Assembly (NCBI GenBank): GCA_963633225.1
Contig: CAVGXR010000049.1
Location: 1-27,625 of the forward strand
Direction of reading: 5' to 3'
Length of the DNA stretch: 27,625 nucleotides
Origin: F23-B02 sp963633225
GTDB taxonomy: Bacteria > Bacillota > Clostridia > Oscillospirales > Oscillospiraceae
Made by a program: the position numbers and the translations under genes. Shown here one piece after another: positions 1 to 8,668 of this stretch. The notes under the pieces are model-generated. The model ran no database searches. It was not told the DNA's origin and saw only the letters and a program-made list of their open reading frames with translations. Positions within the stretch are counted from its first letter, which is position 1, and every line of letters begins with the position of its first letter.

Positions 1-40
1 ATGCACAATAAGCTTATAATCAAGGGAGATGACATAATAG

Positions 41-643
41 ATGAGCAGTAAAAAGAGTAAAAACGAGCAGGAACAGATCGAGGAAACCGAAGTCAAGGAG
101 GAAACGGTCGAGACTGCCGCTGACGATATAAAGGACGAGGCTCAGGAAGAGCCGAAGGAAACGAAAAAAGAAAAAAAGCAGAAGAAGGAGAGCAAAAAGG
201 AGGCCGAGCTCAAGGAGACGGCTGAAAAGCTCATTCAGGCGGAAAAGGAAAAGTACCTCAGGCTCTGCGCCGAGTATGACAACTTCCGCAAGCGCAGCCA
301 GAAGGAGCGCGAGGGTCTGTACGCCGATATAAAGGCGGACACGCTGCTCAAGTTCCTGCCGGTGTACGACAATCTTGAGCGTGCTCTGGCGACCCCGACT
401 GCCGACGAAGCGTACCGCAAGGGCGTTGAAATGACGATGGTTCAGTTCAACCAGACCCTCGAAAAGCTCGGCATAACGGAGATCGAGGCGCTCGGGAAGC
501 CCTTTGACCCCAATGTTCACAACGCGGTCATGCATATCGAGGACGAGTCCTTCGGCGAAAACGAGGTCGTCGAGGTGTTCCAGAAGGGCTTCAAGCTCAA
601 TGACAAGGTTATCCGCTTCGCTATGGTCAAAGTAGCGAACTGA
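41..643 (+). CDS. grpE: GrpE, nucleotide exchange factor for DnaK
   Basis: This 200-residue protein is the GrpE co-chaperone, which releases ADP from DnaK during the cytoplasmic Hsp70 cycle. Residues 1-75 are very rich in Lys and Glu and look like the disordered and coiled-coil N-terminus usual for the family. The conserved core follows, with YDNFRKRSQKERE at 79-91, FDPNVHNAVMHIED at 145-158, and the terminal signature GFKLNDKVIRFAMV near 183-196. The ATG at 41 is preceded by AAGGGAGAT (22-30) at normal spacing. dnaK starts 51 bp downstream, so the two are probably co-transcribed. In Clostridia hrcA usually precedes grpE. If it is present it lies left of the window; no CIRCE operator is visible in the 40 bases upstream. 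Confidence 0.97.
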   Translation: MSSKKSKNEQEQIEETEVKEETVETAADDIKDEAQEEPKETKKEKKQKKESKKEAELKETAEKLIQAEKEKYLRLCAEYDNFRKRSQKEREGLYADIKADTLLKFLPVYDNLERALATPTADEAYRKGVEMTMVQFNQTLEKLGITEIEALGKPFDPNVHNAVMHIEDESFGENEVVEVFQKGFKLNDKVIRFAMVKVAN

Positions 644-694
644 TATATTAAATTAATTAAGTATATTATTCATTTCAAATAGGAGGATTTAATT

Positions 695-2542
<1,848 letters not shown>

Positions 2543-2562
2543 TTACAACCCCCGCTTGACAT

Positions 2563-2587
2563 ATGGGCGCACACATAGTGCGCCCAT
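2563..2587 (+). terminator. Hairpin after dnaK, perfect 10-bp stem
   Basis: The stem ATGGGCGCAC (2563-2572) pairs with GTGCGCCCAT (2578-2587) across a 5-nt loop. No T-run follows directly. The same 10-bp stem recurs at 2804-2828, so two copies bracket the R2 repeat. It may be a 3'-end stabiliser or part of a terminator cluster. Confidence 0.6.
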
Positions 2588-2803
2588 CAGCGCGAAAAAA
2601 GTCTGTGATTTTTTTCGCGCTTCAAAAACGCCACATTTTTTGTGAAGCTCTCGCTTCACGAAAAATCTCGCTTTGCTCGTCAAAAAGCCTGATAACTCAG
2701 GCATTTTTGATGGCTATAATCTAACTCGAGGCGGGTCTTGCCCCCTCGAGCTCCCCCGCTGCGCGGTTATCTTTACGCAGCAGCACAGGTTTTTGACAGC
2801 CTC
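2588..2803 (+). repeat. R2 structured repeat, copy I (dnaK-dnaJ spacer)
   Basis: This 216-bp block is shared with 4620-4815 and, inverted, with 27559-27625. It is a chain of hairpins: GTGAAGC/GCTTCAC near 2641-2660, CAAAAAGCCTG pairing with CAGGCATTTTTG near 2682-2711, CTCGAGG/CCTCGAG near 2726-2751, and GCTGCG/CGCAGC near 2759-2781. It ends in TTTTTGACAGCCT. No open reading frame is credible here. It accounts for most of the 319-bp dnaK-dnaJ gap. Its role is unknown; a transcribed 3'-UTR module or a small mobile repeat are both possible. Confidence 0.8.
2590..2620 (+). terminator. Second hairpin after dnaK, A/T-rich stem
   Basis: GCGCGAAAAAA (2590-2600) pairs with TTTTTTCGCGC (2610-2620). 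The inner A/T pairs put a T-run in the descending arm, which resembles a terminator. It is the first module of repeat R2 copy I. The equivalent place in copy II holds a different stem. Confidence 0.55.
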
Positions 2804-2828
2804 ATGGGCGCACCGTAAGTGCGCCCAT
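2804..2828 (+). other. Hairpin copy on the far side of R2
   Basis: ATGGGCGCAC (2804-2813) pairs with GTGCGCCCAT (2819-2828). The stem is identical to that at 2563-2587 but the loop differs. It sits 33 bp before dnaJ. The pair looks like a duplicated hairpin flanking R2. Confidence 0.65.
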
Positions 2829-2861
2829 ATTAGGCGTTTTAAAATGAGGTGAATTTATTCC

Positions 2862-3998
2862 ATGGCAGATAAAAGAGATTACTATGAGGTTCTCGGCGTA
2901 TCCAAGGACGCGACCGATGACCAGCTCAAGAAAGCATACAGAAAGCTTGCCAAAGAAAATCACCCCGATCTTCATCCCGGCGACAAGGAGTGCGAAGCGC
3001 GGTTTAAAGAGATAAACGAGGCCTACGAGGTCCTTTCCGATGCTGACAAGCGCGCAAAGTACGATCGCTTCGGTCACGCCGCATTTGACCCGAGTCAGGG
3101 CTACGGTGCCGGCGGCTTCGGCGGCTTCAGCGATTTCGGCGGTTTCAGTGATTTCGGTGGCTTCGGCGATATTTTCGGCGACATTTTCGGCTTCGGCGGA
3201 AGCGGCGGCAAGAACCCGAACGCTCCGCGGAAGGGCGAAAACCTGCGCGCAAATGTCAACATCAAGTTTGAAGAAGCGGCCTTCGGCGTGAAGAAGGAAA
3301 TTTTCGTGACTCGTGTCGAGCAGTGCCCCGACTGCAAGGGCTCAGGCTGCGCCAGCGGCACGACCGCCGAGGTCTGCCCCGACTGCAAGGGCTCGGGTCA
3401 GGTCAAGACTACCCAGCGCACACCCTTCGGCATGATGCAGCAGAACACGCGGTGCAATAAGTGCAAGGGACGCGGCAAGATCATCCACAGTCCCTGCGGC
3501 ACATGCCACGGTGCCGGCAGCATACGCCGCCAGCACAAGGTCAGCATCAGCATCCCCGCCGGTATCGACGACGGCCAGACCATATCCCTGCGCGGTCAGG
3601 GCAGCGCCGGTGCAAACGGCGGACCGGCCGGCGATCTGCTGGTCACTGTGCTCGTTCAGCCCCATGCGAGGTTTGAGCGCGACGGTGCGTCCGTTCTGCT
3701 CAATCAGGACATATCCTTTGCGACCGCGGCGCTCGGCGCGGAGATCGAGGTGCCGACGCTTGACGGCAAGGTAAAGCTCAACATACCCGAGGGCACGCAG
3801 ACCGGCACGACCTTCCGCCTCAAGGGCAAGGGCATCCCCTTCCTGCGCTCCGGCGGCAGAGGTGACCAGTTCGTGACCGTCAAGGTCGCGGTGCCGAAGA
3901 AGCTCACTGCGGCTCAGAAGGAAGCCCTGCGCGGCTTTGCCTCCTCCCTCGGCGAAACGGTCGAGAGCAAAAGCGGCATGTTCGGCAAGCGCAAATAA
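2862..3998 (+). CDS. dnaJ: DnaJ, Hsp40 co-chaperone
   Basis: This 378-residue type I DnaJ delivers substrates to DnaK and stimulates its ATPase. The J domain (1-70) carries HPD at 34-36. A Gly/Phe-rich stretch follows at about 77-115, with near-tandem repeats of GGFSDFGGFSDFGG. The zinc-binding domain has four CxxCxGxG motifs in order: CPDCKGSG, CPDCKGSG, CNKCKGRG and CGTCHGAG. Two C-terminal beta domains complete the protein. AGGTGA (2847-2852) stands 9 nt before the ATG. The gene is separated from dnaK by repeat R2, so its co-expression depends on read-through or on a promoter I cannot see clearly. Confidence 0.97.
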   Translation: MADKRDYYEVLGVSKDATDDQLKKAYRKLAKENHPDLHPGDKECEARFKEINEAYEVLSDADKRAKYDRFGHAAFDPSQGYGAGGFGGFSDFGGFSDFGGFGDIFGDIFGFGGSGGKNPNAPRKGENLRANVNIKFEEAAFGVKKEIFVTRVEQCPDCKGSGCASGTTAEVCPDCKGSGQVKTTQRTPFGMMQQNTRCNKCKGRGKIIHSPCGTCHGAGSIRRQHKVSISIPAGIDDGQTISLRGQGSAGANGGPAGDLLVTVLVQPHARFERDGASVLLNQDISFATAALGAEIEVPTLDGKVKLNIPEGTQTGTTFRLKGKGIPFLRSGGRGDQFVTVKVAVPKKLTAAQKEALRGFASSLGETVESKSGMFGKRK

Positions 3999-4010
3999 AT
4001 ATTTTTGTTT

Positions 4011-4038
4011 AAAAAAGACAGCAAACGCTGTCTTTTTT
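4011..4038 (+). terminator. Rho-independent terminator of dnaJ
   Basis: AAAAAAGACAGC (4011-4022) pairs with GCTGTCTTTTTT (4027-4038) around AAAC. It has a T-run and starts 13 bp after the dnaJ stop codon. Confidence 0.9.
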
Positions 4039-4040
4039 CA

Positions 4041-4057
4041 TTTTCGTCTGACGAAAA
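4041..4057 (+). promoter_or_regulatory. Inverted repeat, candidate MarR operator
   Basis: TTTTCGT-CTG-ACGAAAA is a perfect 7-bp inverted repeat ending 2 bp before the -35 box of the marR-type gene. A further TGACGAAAA half-site lies at 4068-4076, inside the promoter spacer. MarR regulators often bind such palindromes and repress themselves. The assignment is an inference from position. Confidence 0.55.
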
Positions 4058-4058
4058 A

Positions 4059-4087
4059 TTGACAAATTGACGAAAATGTATTAAAAT
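4059..4087 (+). promoter_or_regulatory. Sigma-A promoter of the MarR-type gene
   Basis: TTGACA (4059-4064), a 17-nt spacer, then TAAAAT (4082-4087). It lies between the dnaJ terminator and the coding start. Confidence 0.85.
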
Positions 4088-4140
4088 AGTTCAAAAACCG
4101 CAACAGTTGCCATCCGTTTATGATGAAAGGGGAGGTCAGA

Positions 4141-4584
4141 GTGCTGCAAGATAACTTTCTGGAAGTGTACGATAAGTTCAAGCTGGAGTTTTTTCGAAGG
4201 ATCTTTGAGCTCGTGCGTGAGCGCGAGGGCTCGCTGTCGGCAATGGAGGCATTTTCGATCGAGGTCATCCACGCCCTGAACGAGCCGACCATTGGCCGTT
4301 TTGCCGAGTTTCTTAACATTTCACAGTCAAACGCGACCTATAAGGTCAACAGTCTGATAAAAAAGGGCTATCTGAAAAAGCAGAATTCCGACACCGACCG
4401 CAGGGAATATCACCTCGTTCTGTCGGAAAAGTATTATAACTACACGGACATCATGCGCAGCTATGTCAAAACCGTTCTTGGCCGCATCGAGGACAGCTTC
4501 TCCTCCGAGGAGATCGAGCTTTTCTCCAATATGCTCATGCGCATTTCAGCCGAAATGATGCCCGAGGCGGACAATTTTGAATAG
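4141..4584 (+). CDS. MarR-family transcriptional regulator
   Basis: This is a small winged helix-turn-helix protein of 147 residues. The centre reads FAEFLNISQSNATYKVNSL, then IKKGYLKKQNSDTDRREYHL, which is the recognition helix and the DxRxxxL wing typical of MarR. Helices on both sides would form the dimer interface. An in-frame ATG exists at 4120, but AAAGGGGAGG (4126-4135) lies inside that extension and is ideally placed for the GTG at 4141, so the GTG start is chosen. The gene has its own promoter and terminator and is monocistronic. Its ligand and targets are unknown; the inverted repeat at its promoter suggests autoregulation. Confidence 0.88.
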   Translation: MLQDNFLEVYDKFKLEFFRRIFELVREREGSLSAMEAFSIEVIHALNEPTIGRFAEFLNISQSNATYKVNSLIKKGYLKKQNSDTDRREYHLVLSEKYYNYTDIMRSYVKTVLGRIEDSFSSEEIELFSNMLMRISAEMMPEADNFE

Positions 4585-4587
4585 TGC

Positions 4588-4613
4588 AAAAGAGAGCCGA
4601 AAGGCTCTCTTTT
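4588..4613 (+). terminator. Rho-independent terminator of the MarR-type gene
   Basis: AAAAGAGAGCC (4588-4598) pairs with GGCTCTCTTTT (4603-4613) over a GAAA tetraloop. It starts 3 bp after the stop codon. Confidence 0.92.
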
Positions 4614-4619
4614 CAGCTT

Positions 4620-4815
4620 TCAGCGTGTCAAGAAAGCCTGCGGCTTTCTTTGCACGCTGAAAAAACGCCACATTTTTTGTGAAGCTTGCGCTTCACGAAA
4701 AATCTCGCTGCGCTCGTCAAAAAGCCTGATAAATCAGGCGTTTTTGATGGCTATAATCCAATTTGAGGCGGGACCTTGTCCCCCTCACACTCCCCCTGCT
4801 GCGTATTGGATTCTA
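4620..4815 (+). repeat. R2 structured repeat, copy II
   Basis: The core aligns with copy I from ACGCCACATTTTTTGTGAAG onward, including the GTGAAGC/GCTTCAC hairpin, the CAAAAAGCCTG...CAGGCGTTTTTG hairpin and the TGATGGCTATAATC stretch. The first module is instead TCAGCGTG (4620-4627) pairing with CACGCTGA (4653-4660), enclosing GAAAGCC/GGCTTTC. Divergence from copy I begins after CTGCTGCG. It fills most of the gap between the MarR-type gene and the aconitase X operon. Confidence 0.8.
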
Positions 4816-4891
4816 CCCATTACGCTTATTTACCATAGTTCTTTTTTGTGCATTTTAGTATAAATTTGCGGTAAATTGCGGAGCGCTCTTG

Positions 4892-4920
4892 TTGACATTA
4901 TCAGACGCAGGGTATAGAAT
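4892..4920 (+). promoter_or_regulatory. Sigma-A promoter of the aconitase X operon
   Basis: TTGACA (4892-4897), a 17-nt spacer, then TAGAAT (4915-4920). The 76 bp between R2 copy II and this promoter are A/T-rich and show nothing else. Confidence 0.88.
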
Positions 4921-4965
4921 ATATGTGTTAATTCGATAACAAAAAGGAAAAGGAAGTGACAGAAT

Positions 4966-6249
4966 ATGAAGCTTACGCCCGAACAGCAGGCGCTGCTTGA
5001 CGGTGAAAAGGGGGAAACCATGGCGAAGGTCGTTAAGACCCTTGTCATGTACGGCGATACCTTCGGCGCGGAGAGAATGGTTCCGATAAGCTCAAAGTAC
5101 GGTCACACGGTCATCAGCTTCGGTCTGAAGGTCATGAAACCGGTGTACGATCTGTATCAGGAGATCATTGACGCACATCTTGTCTCCGGCCAGAAGTTCA
5201 CAGCCGACCCCAAGCCGCTGGATAAGTATGTGCCCAGCAGCCTGATAGAGGATCTGGTGTTCAAAAAATTCATGTACACCTATCAGGACAGCTACGAGCA
5301 GCAGCTGCGTGAGCTCGGCATAACGAGCGACGATGACTACACCTGCACCTGCTATCTCGATCAGGTGGGCAACAAGCCCAATAAGGGCGAGGTGCTCTCC
5401 TGGGCGGAGTCCTCGGCGGTCGTGTACGCAAACTCCGTGCTCGGCGCAAAATGCAACCGCAACTCCGGCATGATCGAGCTCATGGGCTCGATAGCGGGCT
5501 TCGTGCCCGAATTCGGCCTGCTGCTGGACGAAAACCGCAGGGCGACGTGGATAGTTGAGCTCAAATGCTCCGAAAAGCCCGACGCGCAGCTTCTGGGCTC
5601 TGCCATCGGCATGAAGGTCATGGAGGAGGTCCCCTACGTCAGGGGGCTCGATAAATGGCTGGGCACGGCGCTCGACGAGGAGGCCTGCACCTATCTCAAG
5701 GACTTCGGCGCTGCCACCGCATCCAACGGCGCGGTCGGCCTGTACCACATCGAAAATCTCACGCCCGAAGCTGTCGAGCAGGGCGAGAGCATTATCGCCG
5801 AGGGCGCACAGACCTACGTCATCGACGACGCGGAGCTTGAGCGCGTCAAGGCCGGCTACCCTGTTATCTGGAAGGATCCCGATGCCGAGCCGCAGCTGTG
5901 CTTCATCGGCTGTCCGCACATGACGCTCAGACAGCTTATCGACTGGACGACCGGCATAGGCCGCGAGCTCAGCAAGAACGGCCTTAAAAAGGTCACTGTG
6001 CCCACGGTGTTCACGGCCTCCACGCCCGTTATCAGAGAGTTTGAAAAAACGCCGTATTACAAGCAGCTCAAGCGTCAGGGCATAATACTCAGCTATATCT
6101 GCCCGCTCATGTATATGAACAACCCCCTGTGCAAGAAGAAGGCCGTCATCACCTCGTCAAACAAGCTGCGCACCTATACCAGCGCACGCTACTACACCGA
6201 GGCCGAGATCCTGCACACCATCACCACGAAGAGGGAGGGCAAGAAATGA
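4966..6249 (+). CDS. Aconitase X catalytic (large) subunit
   Basis: This 427-residue protein matches the AcnX/DUF521 large subunit, an aconitase-superfamily Fe-S dehydratase. Visible landmarks are CTCY at 127-130, AESSAVVYANSVLGA at 147-161 followed by C163, GCPH at 315-318 (C316 a likely cluster or active-site Cys), ICPLMYM near 373-379 and TSSNKLRTYTS near the end. Characterised AcnX enzymes are cis-3-hydroxy-L-proline dehydratase in bacteria and phosphomevalonate dehydratase in archaea. This window carries ispE of the MEP pathway, so the mevalonate role is unlikely, but no proline-catabolism gene is adjacent and the substrate stays open. AGGAAG (4951-4956) precedes the ATG by 9 nt. Its stop overlaps the start of the small subunit as ATGA. 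Confidence 0.88.
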   Translation: MKLTPEQQALLDGEKGETMAKVVKTLVMYGDTFGAERMVPISSKYGHTVISFGLKVMKPVYDLYQEIIDAHLVSGQKFTADPKPLDKYVPSSLIEDLVFKKFMYTYQDSYEQQLRELGITSDDDYTCTCYLDQVGNKPNKGEVLSWAESSAVVYANSVLGAKCNRNSGMIELMGSIAGFVPEFGLLLDENRRATWIVELKCSEKPDAQLLGSAIGMKVMEEVPYVRGLDKWLGTALDEEACTYLKDFGAATASNGAVGLYHIENLTPEAVEQGESIIAEGAQTYVIDDAELERVKAGYPVIWKDPDAEPQLCFIGCPHMTLRQLIDWTTGIGRELSKNGLKKVTVPTVFTASTPVIREFEKTPYYKQLKRQGIILSYICPLMYMNNPLCKKKAVITSSNKLRTYTSARYYTEAEILHTITTKREGKK

Positions 6250-6686
6250 AGACTTTCAAAGGAAGAGTAGTCGTCCCCGGCACCTGCACGGCTCAGGCGC
6301 TCGTGTCCCACGGCGGCTTCAACACGCTCGCCTCGTATCAGATGGGCATGATGTTCGGTGATAAGCAGATGAAGTGCGGCGACCAGAACAACGCCGAGAT
6401 ATACAAAAAGCCCATGATCGGCAAGGCGCTGTGCCTTCCCATGACCATAGGCTCAACGACCGGCGGCATGGTTCTGTTCACGGTCTGTGCGCTCGGCAAG
6501 CAGGCTGCGTGTATGCTGTTTTCAAAGCCCATCGACCCGCTGGCCGCTTCGGGCGCGATACTCGGCGACGTGTGGACGGATGCTCAGATGCCCGTTGTGG
6601 ACAGTCTGGGCGACGAGTTCCTCGAATACGTCAAAACCGGCGCGACTGTAACCGTCAGACCCGACGGCATCGTCGAGGTCGATTGA
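6246..6686 (+). CDS. Aconitase X swivel (small) subunit
   Basis: This 146-residue partner (DUF126 family) supplies the swivelling domain that closes over the AcnX active site. The conserved stretch is GKALCLPMTIGSTTGG, with the GSTTG serine/threonine loop. It is followed by KPIDPLAASGAILGDV and a short C-terminal beta segment VTVRPDGIVEVD. The start ATG at 6246 overlaps the stop of the large subunit by 4 nt, so translation is probably coupled and the two chains would be made in equal amounts. In some organisms the two domains are fused; here they are separate genes. Confidence 0.87.
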   Translation: MKTFKGRVVVPGTCTAQALVSHGGFNTLASYQMGMMFGDKQMKCGDQNNAEIYKKPMIGKALCLPMTIGSTTGGMVLFTVCALGKQAACMLFSKPIDPLAASGAILGDVWTDAQMPVVDSLGDEFLEYVKTGATVTVRPDGIVEVD

Positions 6687-6706
6687 AGTTAATTAATTAA
6701 AAACCA

Positions 6707-6732
6707 AGCCTCCGTTCGCATGAACGGAGGCT
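6707..6732. terminator. Bidirectional terminator between convergent genes
   Basis: AGCCTCCGTTC (6707-6717) pairs with GAACGGAGGCT (6722-6732) around GCAT. T-rich sequence follows on the plus strand (GTCTTTCT), and GGTTTTTAATT follows on the minus strand. It can therefore end both the AcnX operon and the DMT permease gene. Confidence 0.88.
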
Positions 6733-6738
6733 GTCTTT

Positions 6739-7641
6739 CTATTGCTCCTGCGGGGGATATTTCTGAACGCCCCAGATGCCGACAAGGACAACTGCCATCG
6801 CGGCGAAGGATACGGCGCTCAAGCGCTCGCCTAAAACGAATATTCCGGCGGCAACCGATATGATCGTCGTGAGGTTCTGAAAGATGATGACGTTTGCCAT
6901 CGGCGCGTGCGACACCGCATAGTTAAACAGCGAATAGCCCGCGACCGACGCGCCCAGTGCAAGATACAGAGCAGGGAGCAAAAAGCGCATATCCGCCGCC
7001 GGAGCGAGCACGGCTGCGACGCTGCCGCCGTTTTCCGCAAGCGCAAGGGTCGTGAAGAACACAGCGCCCATCATCTGCATGAAATACGTCCGCTCGAACA
7101 CGGAAAATTTCGCCGACAGGCCGCAGGATACGACGCTGTATGCCGAGCCCGTCACGACGGCAAGGCACAGAAGCGCAAAGCCCTTGAGCGTTATTGTGCC
7201 GCCGCTGTTTTCCGCAAGCGTTATGATAACGATACCGGCTATCGACAGGGCGCTGAAAAGCCACTGCTTTCCGCTTGGCCGCTCCTTGAGGAACACCGCC
7301 GCCATGATGATCGTGACGATGGGAATGACTGCGATCATGATGCCGGAGAAGGCGGAGCTTGAATATTTAAGGCCGTACTGCTCGCCGATGAAATACAGGC
7401 AGGGCTCCATCGAGCCGAGAAGCAGCAGCGGCTTTATGTTCTTGCCGCGCAGGCTGAGCTTCTGCCTGCCCAGCAGCACGGGGATCGTGAGCGCGATTAT
7501 CGCTATATCGAAGCGGTAGCACATCAGGACAAAGGGCGAGGATACCTCCTGCCCTATGCTCGACGCAAGAAAGCTCAGACCCCAGAACACCTGCGTGCCT
7601 ATCGCCGCAGCGATGGCCTTTGAATAGCTTTTATCCTTCAC
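6739..7641 (-). CDS. DMT-superfamily permease (EamA)
   Basis: This 300-residue integral membrane protein has about ten hydrophobic segments arranged as two EamA repeats, typical of drug/metabolite transporters. The N-terminus GTQVFWGLSFLASSIGQEVSSP matches the first EamA helix and loop, and the second repeat opens near TYFMQMMGAVFFTTLAL. The substrate cannot be told from sequence. The start is a GTG at 7639-7641 with AAAGGAG about 6 nt upstream; it overlaps the stop of the preceding gene as GTGA, so the two are translationally coupled. An exporter of a metabolite or drug is the likeliest role. Confidence 0.88.
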   Translation of the reverse strand: MKDKSYSKAIAAAIGTQVFWGLSFLASSIGQEVSSPFVLMCYRFDIAIIALTIPVLLGRQKLSLRGKNIKPLLLLGSMEPCLYFIGEQYGLKYSSSAFSGIMIAVIPIVTIIMAAVFLKERPSGKQWLFSALSIAGIVIITLAENSGGTITLKGFALLCLAVVTGSAYSVVSCGLSAKFSVFERTYFMQMMGAVFFTTLALAENGGSVAAVLAPAADMRFLLPALYLALGASVAGYSLFNYAVSHAPMANVIIFQNLTTIISVAAGIFVLGERLSAVSFAAMAVVLVGIWGVQKYPPQEQ

Positions 7642-8540
7642 GCGGCGCTCCTTTCGACCTTCATGCCGTCGCTGAATATGACGATGCTGCCGAGCTCATC
7701 GGTTCTGTACACCGTGACTCCGGCATCGCTGAGACGGCTGAGCGTCTCCTCGTGCGGGTGGCCGTAATCATTATCCCTGCCGCAGGATATGACGGCTATC
7801 TCCGGCTCTGCCTCGTACAGAAACTGATAGCAGCTCGAGCCCGAGGAGCCGTGGTGCCCGACCTTGAGCACGTCGCATTTTACGTTTTTCCCGTCCTCGA
7901 TGAGCTCCTTTTCGGCCTTGGCGGTCATGTCGCCGGTGAAGAGAAAGCTCGTATCGCCGTAGACAAGGCGCATGACGAGGCTGTCGTCATTTACGTTCGA
8001 GTGATCCTCCAGCGGGCCTATAAACTCAAACTGCGCCTGACCCAGAGCGTACTTCACGCCCTCGTCTGGCACCTCGAGCGTGAGCTGCGCAGACTCCACG
8101 GCTTCCACAAAGCGCAGATACGCCGCCGCGTCGCCCGCATACGGCGAGGTAAAGACCGTGTCCACATCAAAGCTCTCGACAACGGCATCGAGGCCGCCGC
8201 AGTGGTCTGCATGGCCGTGGGTGCACACAACATAGTCGAGCTTTTTTATTCCGAGCTCCTTTATGTATTCGACCACCGTATCGCCCGCAGAGGGAGTTCC
8301 CGCGTCGATGAGCATATATTCACCGCCGCAGCATATAAGCTCCGAGTCGCCCTGTCCCACGTCGATATAGTGGACATACAGCCCCTCCATCGGCGCGGTG
8401 ACGCTGCTCTCATTGCCGGATGTACGCTGGAATATCAGCAGCGCCGCCGCTATAAGAACGATCGCCAGCGCCGCCAGCGGATATTTTTTCGCAAATCTGG
8501 CAAACTTATTTACATCACTTTTTCTGATTTTCCTGCTCAT
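7638..8540 (-). CDS. Membrane-anchored ComEC-like MBL-fold hydrolase
   Basis: This 300-residue protein has a lysine-rich N-terminus and one membrane segment at about 20-37, then a metallo-beta-lactamase domain outside the membrane. Metal-binding motif THGHADHCGG is at 107-116, and DVGQGDS (60-66) with the later GHHGSSGSS mark the ComEC/Rec2-type branch. The ComEC channel helices are absent, so this is a stand-alone hydrolase, perhaps a nuclease or phosphodiesterase acting at the cell surface. An ATAGGAGAG ribosome binding site lies just before the ATG. It is first of a two-gene operon with the DMT permease. Its substrate is unknown. Confidence 0.87.
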   Translation of the reverse strand: MSRKIRKSDVNKFARFAKKYPLAALAIVLIAAALLIFQRTSGNESSVTAPMEGLYVHYIDVGQGDSELICCGGEYMLIDAGTPSAGDTVVEYIKELGIKKLDYVVCTHGHADHCGGLDAVVESFDVDTVFTSPYAGDAAAYLRFVEAVESAQLTLEVPDEGVKYALGQAQFEFIGPLEDHSNVNDDSLVMRLVYGDTSFLFTGDMTAKAEKELIEDGKNVKCDVLKVGHHGSSGSSCYQFLYEAEPEIAVISCGRDNDYGHPHEETLSRLSDAGVTVYRTDELGSIVIFSDGMKVERSAA

Positions 8541-8629
8541 ATCTCTCTCCTATAGTTCTTTGGTAGAATATTTTCTCATAAAGGCGCGAAAAATGCAAGT
8601 TTGTGCTTTTCAAATGGGCAATGATATTT

Positions 8630-8635
8630 TATAAT
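8630..8635 (+). promoter_or_regulatory. Likely -10 box of the apgM-ispE operon
   Basis: TATAAT at 8630-8635 lies 33 bp before the ATG. The best -35 match 17 nt upstream is TTTTCA, which is poor. The divergent MBL gene starts about 90 bp to the left. Confidence 0.55.
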
Positions 8636-8668
8636 GTTGCATATTCCAATGACGAAGGAGCGATAACG

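Noticed and set aside
1..40. CIRCE operator or hrcA upstream of grpE
   Set aside because: The 40 bases before grpE show only a ribosome site; any hrcA would lie outside the window.
4966..6686. Phosphomevalonate dehydratase of the archaeal-type mevalonate pathway
   Set aside because: ispE in the same window indicates the MEP pathway, and no mevalonate genes are seen.
8603..8668. N-terminal extension of the apgM-like gene
   Set aside because: The extension would start before the -10 box of the promoter; AAGGAG at 8655-8660 fixes the start at 8669.
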